Position numbers and translations under genes: made by a program. Below, in pieces: positions 6,655-14,993 of a stretch of DNA of 23,285 nt. The stretch comes from CAZBWE01 sp964495465 (GTDB lineage Bacteria; Planctomycetota; Phycisphaerae; Sedimentisphaerales; Anaerobacaceae). Location of the stretch: NCBI GenBank assembly GCA_964495465.1, contig CAZBWE010000034.1, positions 1 to 23,285 of the forward strand, written 5' to 3'. Within the stretch, counting starts at the first letter, position 1; every line of letters starts with the position of its first letter. Under the pieces are notes generated by a model. The model ran no database searches and was not told the origin of the DNA. It saw only the letters and a program-made list of their open reading frames with translations.

Positions 6655-7476
6655 TCAGTCACTGTTTAATAACTGAAAAATCAGATCTATCATACTTTCG
6701 GAGAAACCTTTTTCTTTTAGTTCCTCGCGGGTAAAAGGTATCTCCGGCTTACTTTCCTCATCTGTTTTACTCTCAGCAGTCTCTTGCTCGGTCATCTCTT
6801 CTAATTCATCAACAGATTCTACCTGCTGGCTCTTTGCCTCGGGAGTTGGATTGCCGCCACTGTCTTTATAGATGTCGAGGTTATCCTTGACAAAAGAACC
6901 ATCCTCGGTTGTGAGCATGCCGTTATCAACCCACTGCTCGATAGTTTCCACATCAACGCCGGCGTACTCAGCGGCTTCTTCAACGGTCCCTATAACCAGA
7001 AAAGCCAATTGCTCCTGTTCTGTTTGCTGCTCTTTTAGAATTTCAAGCATCTGTTGCTTTGTTACATCGGTCAACCAGTGAGTCAATTCGACTTTTTGCA
7101 GCTCGCCTTCTGTATCGGTATATTCGGCTGAGCAGGTTCCTTTTATCCACATTCTCACCGTTATCGGCTCGTAGAATGTTTCAATTGTGTTTTGCCACTT
7201 AATTTCGGGATACTTGTCGCTTGTTCCGAATTTGACATCCCTGCTTACCGAATCGGAGGCAAGAAGTTTTTCCATATTCTCGCGTGCGACCTCAAAGGCC
7301 TGCATACGCAAGGTCGAGTCTGCCGCCGAGGCGATACAGCGGTTTATGACAACCAGGACGCTTGAACAGATAAGGCCTAATATAATCAAAGAAGTAACCA
7401 TCTCCATAAGAGTAAAAGCTCTACATCTATGCGTATCTTGTATCCTGGATTTTATATTTCGCGTTTCGCTTGTCAT
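6655..7476 (-). CDS. gspI: GspI minor pseudopilin with C-terminal HTH-like extension
   Basis: The prepilin signature is present: FTLMEMVTSLIILGL at residues 21-35, with Glu at mature position 5. The residue before the cleavage site is Ala, not the usual Gly. The core to about residue 140 is a normal GspI (helix with FEVARENMEKLLAS, then strands with VRMWIKG). The 273-residue total is about twice the family norm. The extra part contains a segment at about 160-203 (GTVEEAAEYAGVDVETIEQW, then DNGMLTTEDG) that reads like an excisionase/HTH_17 helix-turn-helix, then an acidic linker and a final helical FTREELKEKGFSESMIDLIF. The leader (residues 2-16) is encoded by a 7-nt-period repeat array at 7430-7471. 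The next in-frame ATG is inside FTLMEM, so the repeat-encoded leader must be used if this is functional. Confidence 0.88.
   Translation of the reverse strand: MTSETRNIKSRIQDTHRCRAFTLMEMVTSLIILGLICSSVLVVINRCIASAADSTLRMQAFEVARENMEKLLASDSVSRDVKFGTSDKYPEIKWQNTIETFYEPITVRMWIKGTCSAEYTDTEGELQKVELTHWLTDVTKQQMLEILKEQQTEQEQLAFLVIGTVEEAAEYAGVDVETIEQWVDNGMLTTEDGSFVKDNLDIYKDSGGNPTPEAKSQQVESVDELEEMTEQETAESKTDEESKPEIPFTREELKEKGFSESMIDLIFQLLNSD
7430..7471 (-). repeat. Heptanucleotide-period array inside the gspI leader
   Basis: On the + strand six 7-mers can be read: TGCGTAT, CTTGTAT, CCTGGAT, TTTATAT, TTCGCGT, TTCGCTT. On the coding strand this gives AAGCGAA, ACGCGAA, ATATAAA, ATCCAGG, ATACAAG, ATACGCA. 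Six units make 42 bases, 14 codons, so the current copy number keeps the ATG at 7476 in frame with the pseudopilin signature. A gain or loss of one or two units would not. The units are degenerate, so this call is weaker than the array before gspC. Confidence 0.55.
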
Positions 7477-7494
7477 ATTTTTTCAATTAGTGAT

Positions 7495-8124
7495 TTAGAA
7501 GAGCATCTCTTCTTTGTCTTTAGGCGTCAAAAGCCCGACATCTCCTTCTTTTAGCGAGACGATTCTGTTTAGCCGGTTGACCACGACCGAATATGGTCGC
7601 TCCTTTTCATCGAGAAGAACAATTTTCCCGCCGTATTGCCAGCCTGAGTGCCCTGCTCGAAATTTAGCCCAGCCGTCATTAATGAACTCGCCGTCATCAA
7701 ACTCGATATAAAAAACCCGGCAGCTGTCACTAAAGGTATTTTCGACAATAATCTCTTCTTCGAGAATCTGTGATAAATCAGGCGAAGTAATCTCACGAAG
7801 GATATAGCTTTGCTGTATCGGGTCGATAATAACCTCGTATCTTTTGTTGGTCTCGGCTGCGGCGCTGGCGGCCATCTGCATCGTCGAGACAAAGTCCTGG
7901 ACTTGCGCCCTAAAAGTATTTTTCCGCAGCAATCCGAAAAGATTAACCTGTGCCAAAAACACAAACAGCGAAAGTACCACAAGAACCACGACCAATTCGG
8001 TCAGTGTAAGACCGCCGGTGTGCAAACGAGCCGAGCGGTGGTCGAGTGGGTAAGTTAATGTATCATCAGCTTTACATATTTTCGCACTCACCACATATTT
8101 TCTAATCGACTTATCAGAATGCAT
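7495..8124 (-). CDS. gspH: GspH minor pseudopilin
   Basis: This is a minor pseudopilin that sits between the tip complex and the GspG shaft. The cleavage site is HTGG before LTLTELVVVLVVLSLF, with Glu at mature position 5. A long helix and a beta-rich C-terminal domain follow (KYEVIIDP-like strands, FRAGHSGWQYGGKIVLLD), typical of GspH/FimT. The ATG at 8124 overlaps the end of gspG by 11 bp and gives a leader of about 38 residues, which is long. In-frame GTG codons near 8094, or a TTG that gives the very short leader (M)HTGG, are possible true starts. The frame stays open to 8181, but that start would overlap gspG by 68 bp. The stop is 18 bp before gspI. Confidence 0.87.
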   Translation of the reverse strand: MHSDKSIRKYVVSAKICKADDTLTYPLDHRSARLHTGGLTLTELVVVLVVLSLFVFLAQVNLFGLLRKNTFRAQVQDFVSTMQMAASAAAETNKRYEVIIDPIQQSYILREITSPDLSQILEEEIIVENTFSDSCRVFYIEFDDGEFINDGWAKFRAGHSGWQYGGKIVLLDEKERPYSVVVNRLNRIVSLKEGDVGLLTPKDKEEMLF

Positions 8125-8560
8125 CGGTGCTGTACAGGTCGGCATCGTAGTCCTCACCACCTTCTTCACCGTCGGCGCCATAGCTTATTATTACGAATGG
8201 TTTTCCGCTTTCGGGATAGAGCTGGTAGTAAAAGTCGTTACCCCAGCCGTCGGTCGGTAGCTCTGTAGTTTCCAGGTATCCGCCCGGCTGCCAGCTATCA
8301 ATATCGGTCGGCTGCTCGACAAGAGCCATAAGACCTTCTTCTTCGGTTGGGAATTGACCGGTGTCCATCTTGAATTGATTAACTGCCATATGAAGAAGTT
8401 TCAGGTTGGCTTTTGTAGTTATAACGCGGGCTCTGTCGGTCTGACCTACAAAATTGCGAACAACAACGGCGAAGAGCAAACCAAGTATGATGAGGACAGC
8501 CATAAGCTCAACCATTGTGAAACCGAAATTCGGTCTTTTTTCTCTTTTTCCCTTCGACAT
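8114..8560 (-). CDS. gspG: GspG major pseudopilin
   Basis: GspG is the subunit that polymerises into the T2SS pseudopilus in the periplasm. The leader is MSKGKREKRPNFG, cleaved before FTMVELMAVLIILGLLFAVV, with Glu at mature position 5. The rest matches the family closely: TKANLKLLHMAVNQFKMDTG, FPTEEEGL, and the C-terminal TDGWGNDFYYQL and SYGADGEEGGEDYDADL region that binds calcium in known GspG proteins. The ATG at 8560 is chosen because AAGGAA lies 7 nt upstream. An earlier ATG at 8578 is in frame but lacks such a site. It follows gspF by 22 bp and overlaps gspH by 11 bp, which suggests translational coupling. Confidence 0.96.
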   Translation of the reverse strand: MSKGKREKRPNFGFTMVELMAVLIILGLLFAVVVRNFVGQTDRARVITTKANLKLLHMAVNQFKMDTGQFPTEEEGLMALVEQPTDIDSWQPGGYLETTELPTDGWGNDFYYQLYPESGKPFVIISYGADGEEGGEDYDADLYSTDAF

Positions 8561-8582
8561 TTTATGTTCCTTAAACATTTTG

Positions 8583-9800
8583 TTAAAAGTTTGACGCTGT
8601 TATTTTCAAAATCGGCAGTATCGTTGCATACGCAATTATACCAACAACTGCAGCCATAACGATAATAATAAGCGGCTCAACCGCCGCACTCAATCTTTCA
8701 ATAACTACGTCAGTGGAGGCCTCAAGGTTTTCGCTGATATTTTTGAGCATTATCTCCAGTTCGCCGCTTTTTTCTCCTACAGCTACCATATGGGCAATAG
8801 CAGGGTCGATGACACCGCTGTCCCTCAATGGTGTTGCGATGTCTGCGCCGGCAAGAATCCTCTCGCGCGACTGTTGGACGGCTCTTTTCATAAGAACGTT
8901 GCCGGTAACTTCTGCCACGACGCGAAGAGATTCGGCCATAGCAAGCCCCGAGCCGAGAAGTGTCGAAAGAGTGGACGCAAAACGTGAAACCACTCGCTGT
9001 TTTATAAGAGGCCCGAACAAAGGCAGCGATAGTAAAAACCTGTCACGCAGATATGCGCCGCGTTCGGTTTTGAAGAAGCGCTTGAGACCCAGGGTAATCC
9101 CAGCCACGATTGCAATAACCAACAGAAGCCGCCAGCTGGTCAGGACGAAGCCGATATTCATAAGTTGCCTGGTAATCCAGGGCAATTCTTGGCCGGCTCT
9201 TTCTATCTGTTCACCTATACTTGGTATGACTTTGATTGTCAAAATCAGAATTGCCGCGATGCAGAAGCAAATCAGAACGATCGGATATATCATCGCTGTC
9301 ATTACCTTCGACTCGACCCGTTGGCGTTTATCCATAAAACCGGCAATGGTCGAGAGACTTTGTCCCAGCGTGCCGGTGACCTCGCCTACGCGGACCATAC
9401 TTACATAGATGACATCAAAATAATCGCTGTAGTCTTTTAAGGCATCGGTAAATGATTCACCGGTAATAACGCGGTCGCGAATATCGGTAAGGGCGTTTTT
9501 GAATCGCACATCAGAGGTTTGTAAAGTAAGTACTGAGAGTGCTTCGGTCAGTTTAATCCCCGAGTTAAGCAGCGTGGCCATTTGCTTGGTGAAATCTATT
9601 AATTGGCTCTTACTGCCCTTGCCGAAGATTGAAAACAACGAGGCTTTAGTTCCGGCTCCGGAGCTGACCTCCGTGATTGATGATGGATGGATGCTCCGCA
9701 CCCTCAATTGTTTACGGGCGGCATAGGGGCTCTCAGCCGTAATGGCACCTTTAACCTTTTTGCCGTCAGCTGCTATTGCTATGTAATGATACCTTGGCAT
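8583..9800 (-). CDS. gspF: GspF inner-membrane platform protein
   Basis: GspF is the polytopic core of the T2SS inner-membrane platform, around which the pseudopilus is thought to be assembled and turned. The 405-residue length is exactly typical. The N-terminal MPRYHYIAIAADGKKVKG motif is present. Two T2SSF repeats (about 68-191 and 271-393) each carry the FTKQMATLLNSGIKLTEAL or FASTLSTLLGSGLAMAESL pattern and the VGEVTGTL or VGEKSGEL motif. Three hydrophobic segments lie at about 169-193, 222-241 and 376-398. It begins 25 bp after gspE. No Shine-Dalgarno site is seen. Confidence 0.97.
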   Translation of the reverse strand: MPRYHYIAIAADGKKVKGAITAESPYAARKQLRVRSIHPSSITEVSSGAGTKASLFSIFGKGSKSQLIDFTKQMATLLNSGIKLTEALSVLTLQTSDVRFKNALTDIRDRVITGESFTDALKDYSDYFDVIYVSMVRVGEVTGTLGQSLSTIAGFMDKRQRVESKVMTAMIYPIVLICFCIAAILILTIKVIPSIGEQIERAGQELPWITRQLMNIGFVLTSWRLLLVIAIVAGITLGLKRFFKTERGAYLRDRFLLSLPLFGPLIKQRVVSRFASTLSTLLGSGLAMAESLRVVAEVTGNVLMKRAVQQSRERILAGADIATPLRDSGVIDPAIAHMVAVGEKSGELEIMLKNISENLEASTDVVIERLSAAVEPLIIIVMAAVVGIIAYATILPILKITASNF

Positions 9801-9825
9801 AATTCAAACCAAAAACCGCGATTTA

Positions 9826-11547
9826 CTACATTATATCTGCTTGTGTTACCCTCAATACTTCTGAAATAGTTGTTATGCCGGCAGGGACTTTTCTGGCTCC
9901 GTCCATTCGGAGAGTCTGCATCCCCGCGTCCAGAGCAGCCTTCTTTATTGTACCGGCAGTTTCCCTTTTGTATATGAGGTTCTGGATTTCTTCACTAATC
10001 ATCATCACTTCATAGATGCCCGTTCTGCCGCGATAGCCGGTCTGAAAACATTTTTCACAGCCCCGGCCAACAAAGAACCTGCCGCCGTTATCATTCGGAC
10101 CGGATGAACCTATGCCGAGCTCTCTCAATTCGTGTGGTGTCGGTTCAACAAGCTCTTTGCAATCCGGGCAAACCTTTCGCACCAGTCGTTGAGCTATTAT
10201 AGCAATCAGGGACGAACTCACCAGATACGGCTCAACGCCCAAATCCAAGAGCCGGCTCACCGCTCCAGCCGAGTCGTTCGTGTGCAGCGTGCTGAAAACC
10301 AGATGACCCGTAAGAGAAGATTGTATCGCCATACGGGCCGTCTCAATATCCCGAACCTCACCTACCATTATAACGTCCGGGTCCTGCCGCAATACATGGC
10401 GTAGAGATGTGGCAAAAGTCATCCCTTTTTTGCTGGCAACCTGAATCTGGCTGATGCTTTCGAGCTGATATTCGATTGGGTCTTCTATAGTAATAACATT
10501 TTTCTCAGATGAATTAATTCTGTTAAGGCAGGCGTACAGGGTGGTGCTTTTCCCGCTGCCTGTTGGTCCTGTTACGAAAATAACGCCGTGGGACCTGTTT
10601 AAGAGGGAATCAAATTTTTTCAGGTCATCTTCCCACAGGCCCAGCTCGTTTAGCTGGAACAGGCCGGTGCTCTTGTCAAGAATTCGCAGCACGCTGCGCT
10701 CGCCGAAGCTTGTGGGCACGGTGCTGATGCGCAAATCTATCTCCCGCTGGCCCAGCCGGACGCTGCATCTACCGTCCTGTGGCAGACGGCGCTCGGCAAT
10801 GTCCATTCCCGCCATAACTTTGATACGGGAAACAACCAACGGCAAAACGTTCCTGTTCAAGCTTAAAACATCGTACAAAATGCCGTCAATTCGATAACGA
10901 ATCTGAATCTTCGCCTCGTAAGGATGGACATGGATATCACTGGCCCTTAACTGCAAAGCGCGGAAAAGAATGTCGTTGACCAGCCGGATGACCGGCGGTC
11001 GATTCACCACATCGAGCAGGTCGTCCGATGCGGCCACTTCGTCGATTAGCTGGTCGAGACTCTGTTTGCTGTTGGCAGCGTCAAGCTCTTCCACCACTTC
11101 CTCAATAACCGTTGTCCTTTGTTCGTAGGCAATGTCTATTACGGCGGTAATAGCGGCACGTGTGGATATTGCCGCCTTGACTGGCAGGCCCATCATCTTG
11201 GAGACGTTATCCAGGGCATTTGCATCGAGCGGCTTCGATAAAACCACCGTCAATTCGCTGCTGTCACCTTCCGGCTTTATCCCAATAAGATCGTGGTGCT
11301 GGGCGTAGGTGGCTGGGACAGCTTTGACGAATTCAGGAGGCACGGCCTTTGCAGGTATTTCCGGAAGAAATTCCCAGCCGAGCGCCTCGGCAAAGAGTTT
11401 TAAGACAGCATCTTCTGTAAAGTAAGGGCAGGCCAGCAGAGCTTCATCGAGTCGGTCCTGGCTGTTGTTTTCTTCAAGAAATTTGGCCAACTGTTCTGCA
11501 TCAACCAGCCCCGTGCGTTTAGCGGCTTGTATCAATAAATCTTTCAT
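9826..11547 (-). CDS. gspE: GspE type II secretion ATPase
   Basis: GspE is the cytoplasmic hexameric ATPase that drives pseudopilus assembly. Domains in order: a T2SSE N-terminal domain (about 50-150), a linker and N2 domain (about 175-300, with PPVIRLVNDIL and ASDIHVHP), and the RecA-like domain. The Walker A motif GPTGSGKST is at 327-335, the Asp box IEDPIE follows it, the Walker B-like region DPDVIMVGEVRD is at about 389-400, and the His box TGHLVFSTLHTND is at about 413-425. A C-terminal zinc-binding subdomain has CPDC (460-463) and CEKC (497-500), with a loop between them. All catalytic motifs are intact. At 573 residues it is normal. It lies 74 bp after gspD with no clear ribosome site. 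Confidence 0.97.
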   Translation of the reverse strand: MKDLLIQAAKRTGLVDAEQLAKFLEENNSQDRLDEALLACPYFTEDAVLKLFAEALGWEFLPEIPAKAVPPEFVKAVPATYAQHHDLIGIKPEGDSSELTVVLSKPLDANALDNVSKMMGLPVKAAISTRAAITAVIDIAYEQRTTVIEEVVEELDAANSKQSLDQLIDEVAASDDLLDVVNRPPVIRLVNDILFRALQLRASDIHVHPYEAKIQIRYRIDGILYDVLSLNRNVLPLVVSRIKVMAGMDIAERRLPQDGRCSVRLGQREIDLRISTVPTSFGERSVLRILDKSTGLFQLNELGLWEDDLKKFDSLLNRSHGVIFVTGPTGSGKSTTLYACLNRINSSEKNVITIEDPIEYQLESISQIQVASKKGMTFATSLRHVLRQDPDVIMVGEVRDIETARMAIQSSLTGHLVFSTLHTNDSAGAVSRLLDLGVEPYLVSSSLIAIIAQRLVRKVCPDCKELVEPTPHELRELGIGSSGPNDNGGRFFVGRGCEKCFQTGYRGRTGIYEVMMISEEIQNLIYKRETAGTIKKAALDAGMQTLRMDGARKVPAGITTISEVLRVTQADIM

Positions 11548-11621
11548 ATTTTATAGCTGATATTTAGCACTTTATAACATTCACCGCCATTTTATCAACT
11601 GCCATTGGCAACTTGCTGTTT

Positions 11622-14600
11622 TTAATCGGCCTCAAGGACCTTCACAGGGTCCATCGGCTTGGACTTTATGCCTGGCCAGTCTCGGTATTTTTGGAATCTC
11701 TCTTCAAATTTTTCGAAAGCCATCCTGTTTTTTCCCGATATTCGCTCCAAATCCGGCAGCCCGTCAAGCTCTCTATCAGGCCTTAAGATATCCGCCTTAA
11801 CAAATATATATAGCTTGGTTTGCCTGCTGGTATTGTCAATCTTTCTAAAAAGCCCGCCCACAAGCGGTACATCACCAAGGAGTGGCACTTTCCAGTTTGA
11901 TTTGGCCTGGTCTAATGTTGTTATACCTCCGAGGATAATTGTGCTCTTGTCCGGCACTGTAACTATTGTCTCGACGTTACTCTCACTCTTATCAGGCGGT
12001 GGTTTATTCTCGGTAATTCCACCTTCGGGAGCTGTTTGGCTTGAACGTGACATCGTTATCTCCAGACGAAGCAGGTTGCCTTCACTGATATGGGGGGTTA
12101 TATCAAGCTGGATGCCGGATGGGAACTCATCGAATGTGTAGCTTGTACTTATGGGAGTTTCCCCGCCGGTGGTGACAACGGTCGAAGCGCTCCTGGATAC
12201 ATATATTGTGTTTTTAGTATCAATATGTCCATTTTCATTATCGTTGACTAATATCTTCGGCCTTGCAAGGATACGACCGTAGCCTTTTTTCTGCATCAGA
12301 CTCAATAGCGCCTGAATATGACGGTCGGCGTAAAAGCCCTTAGCAGATGATGCGTCACCTAAAGCAGAAGTTCCCTCGATTATTTGGTGGAAGGGGAACC
12401 CTGTGCTTTCGGGGGCAAGCAGAGCGGTGAGTTTGTCCATTGAGCCGCCTACTTCAAGTTGTGGCAATTTTGTCACTAATTGCAAATCGTAATCGAATGC
12501 ATCGGACTCGCTGATTGCTACGAGGGTCACATCTATCAAAACCTGCGGCCTTCTCTTATCCAGCTGCTTTATTAAACTCGCTATCCATTCCTGGTTCTTC
12601 CTGCTGGCATAGACAATAAGAGAAAAGGTATTCTCATCAGGGATTACTATGATTTCATCTTCCGTCTTTTTTATGACCTGCTGAACCTTGCCTTCTTTGT
12701 CTTTGACGGTTTCCTGGATAAGCTGGTTAATCACTCCCGCTAAATCCTCGGGCTTTTGATTCTCAAGCGCATAGATTTTATAGGGTATTTCCTCTTCTTC
12801 GGTTTTGCTATCCACATAAGCCAAAATCCGTGTTATCTGCGCGTGCTGTTCAGCCGTTGCGTTGACCAGAAGCGAATTAGTCATCTCGATTACTACTATC
12901 TGAGGTTCCTCTACGAGCCCCTCTGACGTTGTAACAATTGCCGGGGTCTGTGGAGCAGCTTCCGGTGGTGCGGCTCGGCCGGGAGCGGTAATCCTCGAAG
13001 GGGTGGTTGGCCGACTTCCGCCAATTATACCGAGCTCTTGCAGTTTCTTTTTTGCTTCCTCGGCGTCTATATTCTCGATTTTGTAGGATTTCAGGGTCCG
13101 CAGGTCCTGCTGTTCCACATCAAGAATATCTATCAATTCATCGACGACAGCTAATTGTTCTTCAAGGCCTATCATCAGGATGCGGTTTGTTCTCTCATCG
13201 GTGTCAAGATACACGGTTGACTCAGTTGGTTCAGCCGATGGTGCCGTCGGTGGAGCTCGCCTGGCTGCCTGTAATCGGCGTTGGTAGGCAGCTGTCGATT
13301 CCCCTTGTCTGCGTTGGATAGGCGTTGCCGCTCCCGATGTGGCACCAATACTGATTGATACTGTGCCGAGCTGTTCGGCAAGTGTTTTGACTTTTGGAGC
13401 AAGAGTTTTTGCCATAGTATATCTTAGCTGCCTGAACCGGAATTGTTTTAGCTTACCCGGCTTGTCAATTATTTCCAAAAGTTCTTCTATGCGTGGCATA
13501 CGGTAAGCATAGTCGGTTACAATGAGGGTCCCGGTTTCTGCAATTGGGGTAACATTTGTGGCGAGCTTCATAGTTGTCAGGAAATTCTGCGCGCTGGCAG
13601 TATCTATATATTGTAACTGAAAGACACGGCTGACAATTACATCCCCATGTTCAACTTTTCCTTTATCGACCTTTAGCAGGGCCGGGTCAATGTCTAATGC
13701 CTCTGCCTCAGGAACTATTTTTACAAGATTACCCGGGCCGCGGCTCATTACAAATCCTTTGAATTTAAGCACGGATTCAAGCATCGGATACAGGTCCTTT
13801 ACCTTCATAGGGCCTCGGAACTCGCCGTTAATCATAAGCGTAACATCGCCTACAATTTTTTTCGGGTCATACATAAAGTCCAGTTGCAGGTGTTTACCCA
13901 CCAGGCCCAGAAGGTCAATTATTGAAACAGTTTGCGGTAAGCTTAGCTTTAGCTCCTGCTCGCCGTCTGGGATGGGCGCCGGCTCATACTGATGAGTTGT
14001 CATAGCCGGTTCTATGACTTCTCCCGGCTGTTCCGGCTCAGCAGTTATCTGCTCTGTTTCCGGTTCTTTTATCTTGGACGGAGGTAGAGTTGGCATATCA
14101 GTTTTTGCTTGTTCGACTTTGGTTTCCCCAACCTCCGGCAAGATGGTTTTTCCCTCTATAGCCGATACAACCCTCAGCGATAGATTCTGTGGTGCAACGA
14201 CAATCACCGCATCATTATGAATATCTATAATTGCTCTGGCTGCGGCGGTATCAGGTGGGGGATTAGAGAGGGTCCCAATCGATATATTGCCGACTGCCTC
14301 TGCAATCTGCCTGTTGGAAGGCAGTTTTTCAATCCCCTCAGAGGGTAACATAACTCGTAATATAAATTGCTCTTTAGTGTCAATAAGCCCAACGATGGAC
14401 CTTGCTTTTGTTAGCTCATCGGCACTGCCTGTAATTAAAAGCGCATTCGAGTCGGGCAACCTCGAAACCGTGCCAATCCTGGCTTCGGACAGAAGCTTTT
14501 GGGCCTGTTTTGATGATATATTTGTTAAAGGGAAAATCTTGAACTGCAGCGGCTCCGCCGTATGGTTTTGTGTGGTATGCCCCGAAGCAAACAGGCAACT

Positions 14601-14678
14601 GCTGTATAGTAAAGAAGTTATGACAAAAGCAAGCCCCCTGCTATGCTTTTTACTTAGAACTTGTCGTTTCATCATCAT
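11622..14678 (-). CDS. gspD: GspD type II secretion outer-membrane secretin, extended N-domains
   Basis: GspD forms the multimeric outer-membrane gate. A signal peptide spans about 1-32. An extra module resembling the start of an N1-type domain lies at about 43-100, then a Pro/Glu-rich linker (about 178-237). The secretin N0 domain is at about 240-325 (QELKLSLPQTVSIIDLLGLV). Four N1-type repeats follow at about 350-405, 412-525, 528-625 and 632-706; two contain Pro/Ala-rich inserts. The secretin core runs from about 710 to 965, with the hallmark VPLLGDVPLVGGLFR at 931-945. A C-terminal tail of about 50 residues may bind a pilotin. The 1018-residue length is well above the usual 650-800. The ATG at 14678 has GTGGAG at 6-nt spacing. 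It follows gspC across a gap of about 315 bp. Confidence 0.96.
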   Translation of the reverse strand: MMMKRQVLSKKHSRGLAFVITSLLYSSCLFASGHTTQNHTAEPLQFKIFPLTNISSKQAQKLLSEARIGTVSRLPDSNALLITGSADELTKARSIVGLIDTKEQFILRVMLPSEGIEKLPSNRQIAEAVGNISIGTLSNPPPDTAAARAIIDIHNDAVIVVAPQNLSLRVVSAIEGKTILPEVGETKVEQAKTDMPTLPPSKIKEPETEQITAEPEQPGEVIEPAMTTHQYEPAPIPDGEQELKLSLPQTVSIIDLLGLVGKHLQLDFMYDPKKIVGDVTLMINGEFRGPMKVKDLYPMLESVLKFKGFVMSRGPGNLVKIVPEAEALDIDPALLKVDKGKVEHGDVIVSRVFQLQYIDTASAQNFLTTMKLATNVTPIAETGTLIVTDYAYRMPRIEELLEIIDKPGKLKQFRFRQLRYTMAKTLAPKVKTLAEQLGTVSISIGATSGAATPIQRRQGESTAAYQRRLQAARRAPPTAPSAEPTESTVYLDTDERTNRILMIGLEEQLAVVDELIDILDVEQQDLRTLKSYKIENIDAEEAKKKLQELGIIGGSRPTTPSRITAPGRAAPPEAAPQTPAIVTTSEGLVEEPQIVVIEMTNSLLVNATAEQHAQITRILAYVDSKTEEEEIPYKIYALENQKPEDLAGVINQLIQETVKDKEGKVQQVIKKTEDEIIVIPDENTFSLIVYASRKNQEWIASLIKQLDKRRPQVLIDVTLVAISESDAFDYDLQLVTKLPQLEVGGSMDKLTALLAPESTGFPFHQIIEGTSALGDASSAKGFYADRHIQALLSLMQKKGYGRILARPKILVNDNENGHIDTKNTIYVSRSASTVVTTGGETPISTSYTFDEFPSGIQLDITPHISEGNLLRLEITMSRSSQTAPEGGITENKPPPDKSESNVETIVTVPDKSTIILGGITTLDQAKSNWKVPLLGDVPLVGGLFRKIDNTSRQTKLYIFVKADILRPDRELDGLPDLERISGKNRMAFEKFEERFQKYRDWPGIKSKPMDPVKVLEAD

Positions 14679-14993
14679 AAATTACTCCACAGTTTTCCCG
14701 AATCCTGTATCCTTTGAGCTATAACCAACTTCAATCTATGCGGTGCCGGATAATGTGCCTGAATATGGGTGTGGTTTAACACAGCTTTAGTATTTACCGG
14801 ACTTACTCGATTAAGAATCTTAACGTAAGCCCTTCTATTAAAAGTCCTTATGTAAATATTGACTAGATTCACATACACCAGCTATTATCCACCACCAGTT
14901 ATTTAAACAGACATATAAATAGGCCAAAAGTTCCCCAATTTAATGCAAAAATGAGGCAAAAAAGAATATAGAATAATGCTTATTGTTGATAGG
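14679..14993. other. Intergenic region between gspC and gspD
   Basis: No supported gene. It contains the gspD Shine-Dalgarno sequence (GTGGAG) and is AT-rich. The gap is much longer than the others in the operon, so an internal promoter is possible, but I see no strong -35/-10 pair. A short ORF here has no recognisable features. Confidence 0.4.

Noticed and set aside
8125..8181. A longer N terminus for GspH
   Set aside because: It would overlap gspG by 68 bp and lengthen an already long leader.
8713..9408. A 231-residue open frame on the + strand
   Set aside because: It lies fully antisense to gspF, whose protein matches its family from end to end. The composition is typical of a shadow frame.
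11659..12141. A 160-residue open frame on the + strand
   Set aside because: Antisense to the strongly conserved secretin core of gspD.
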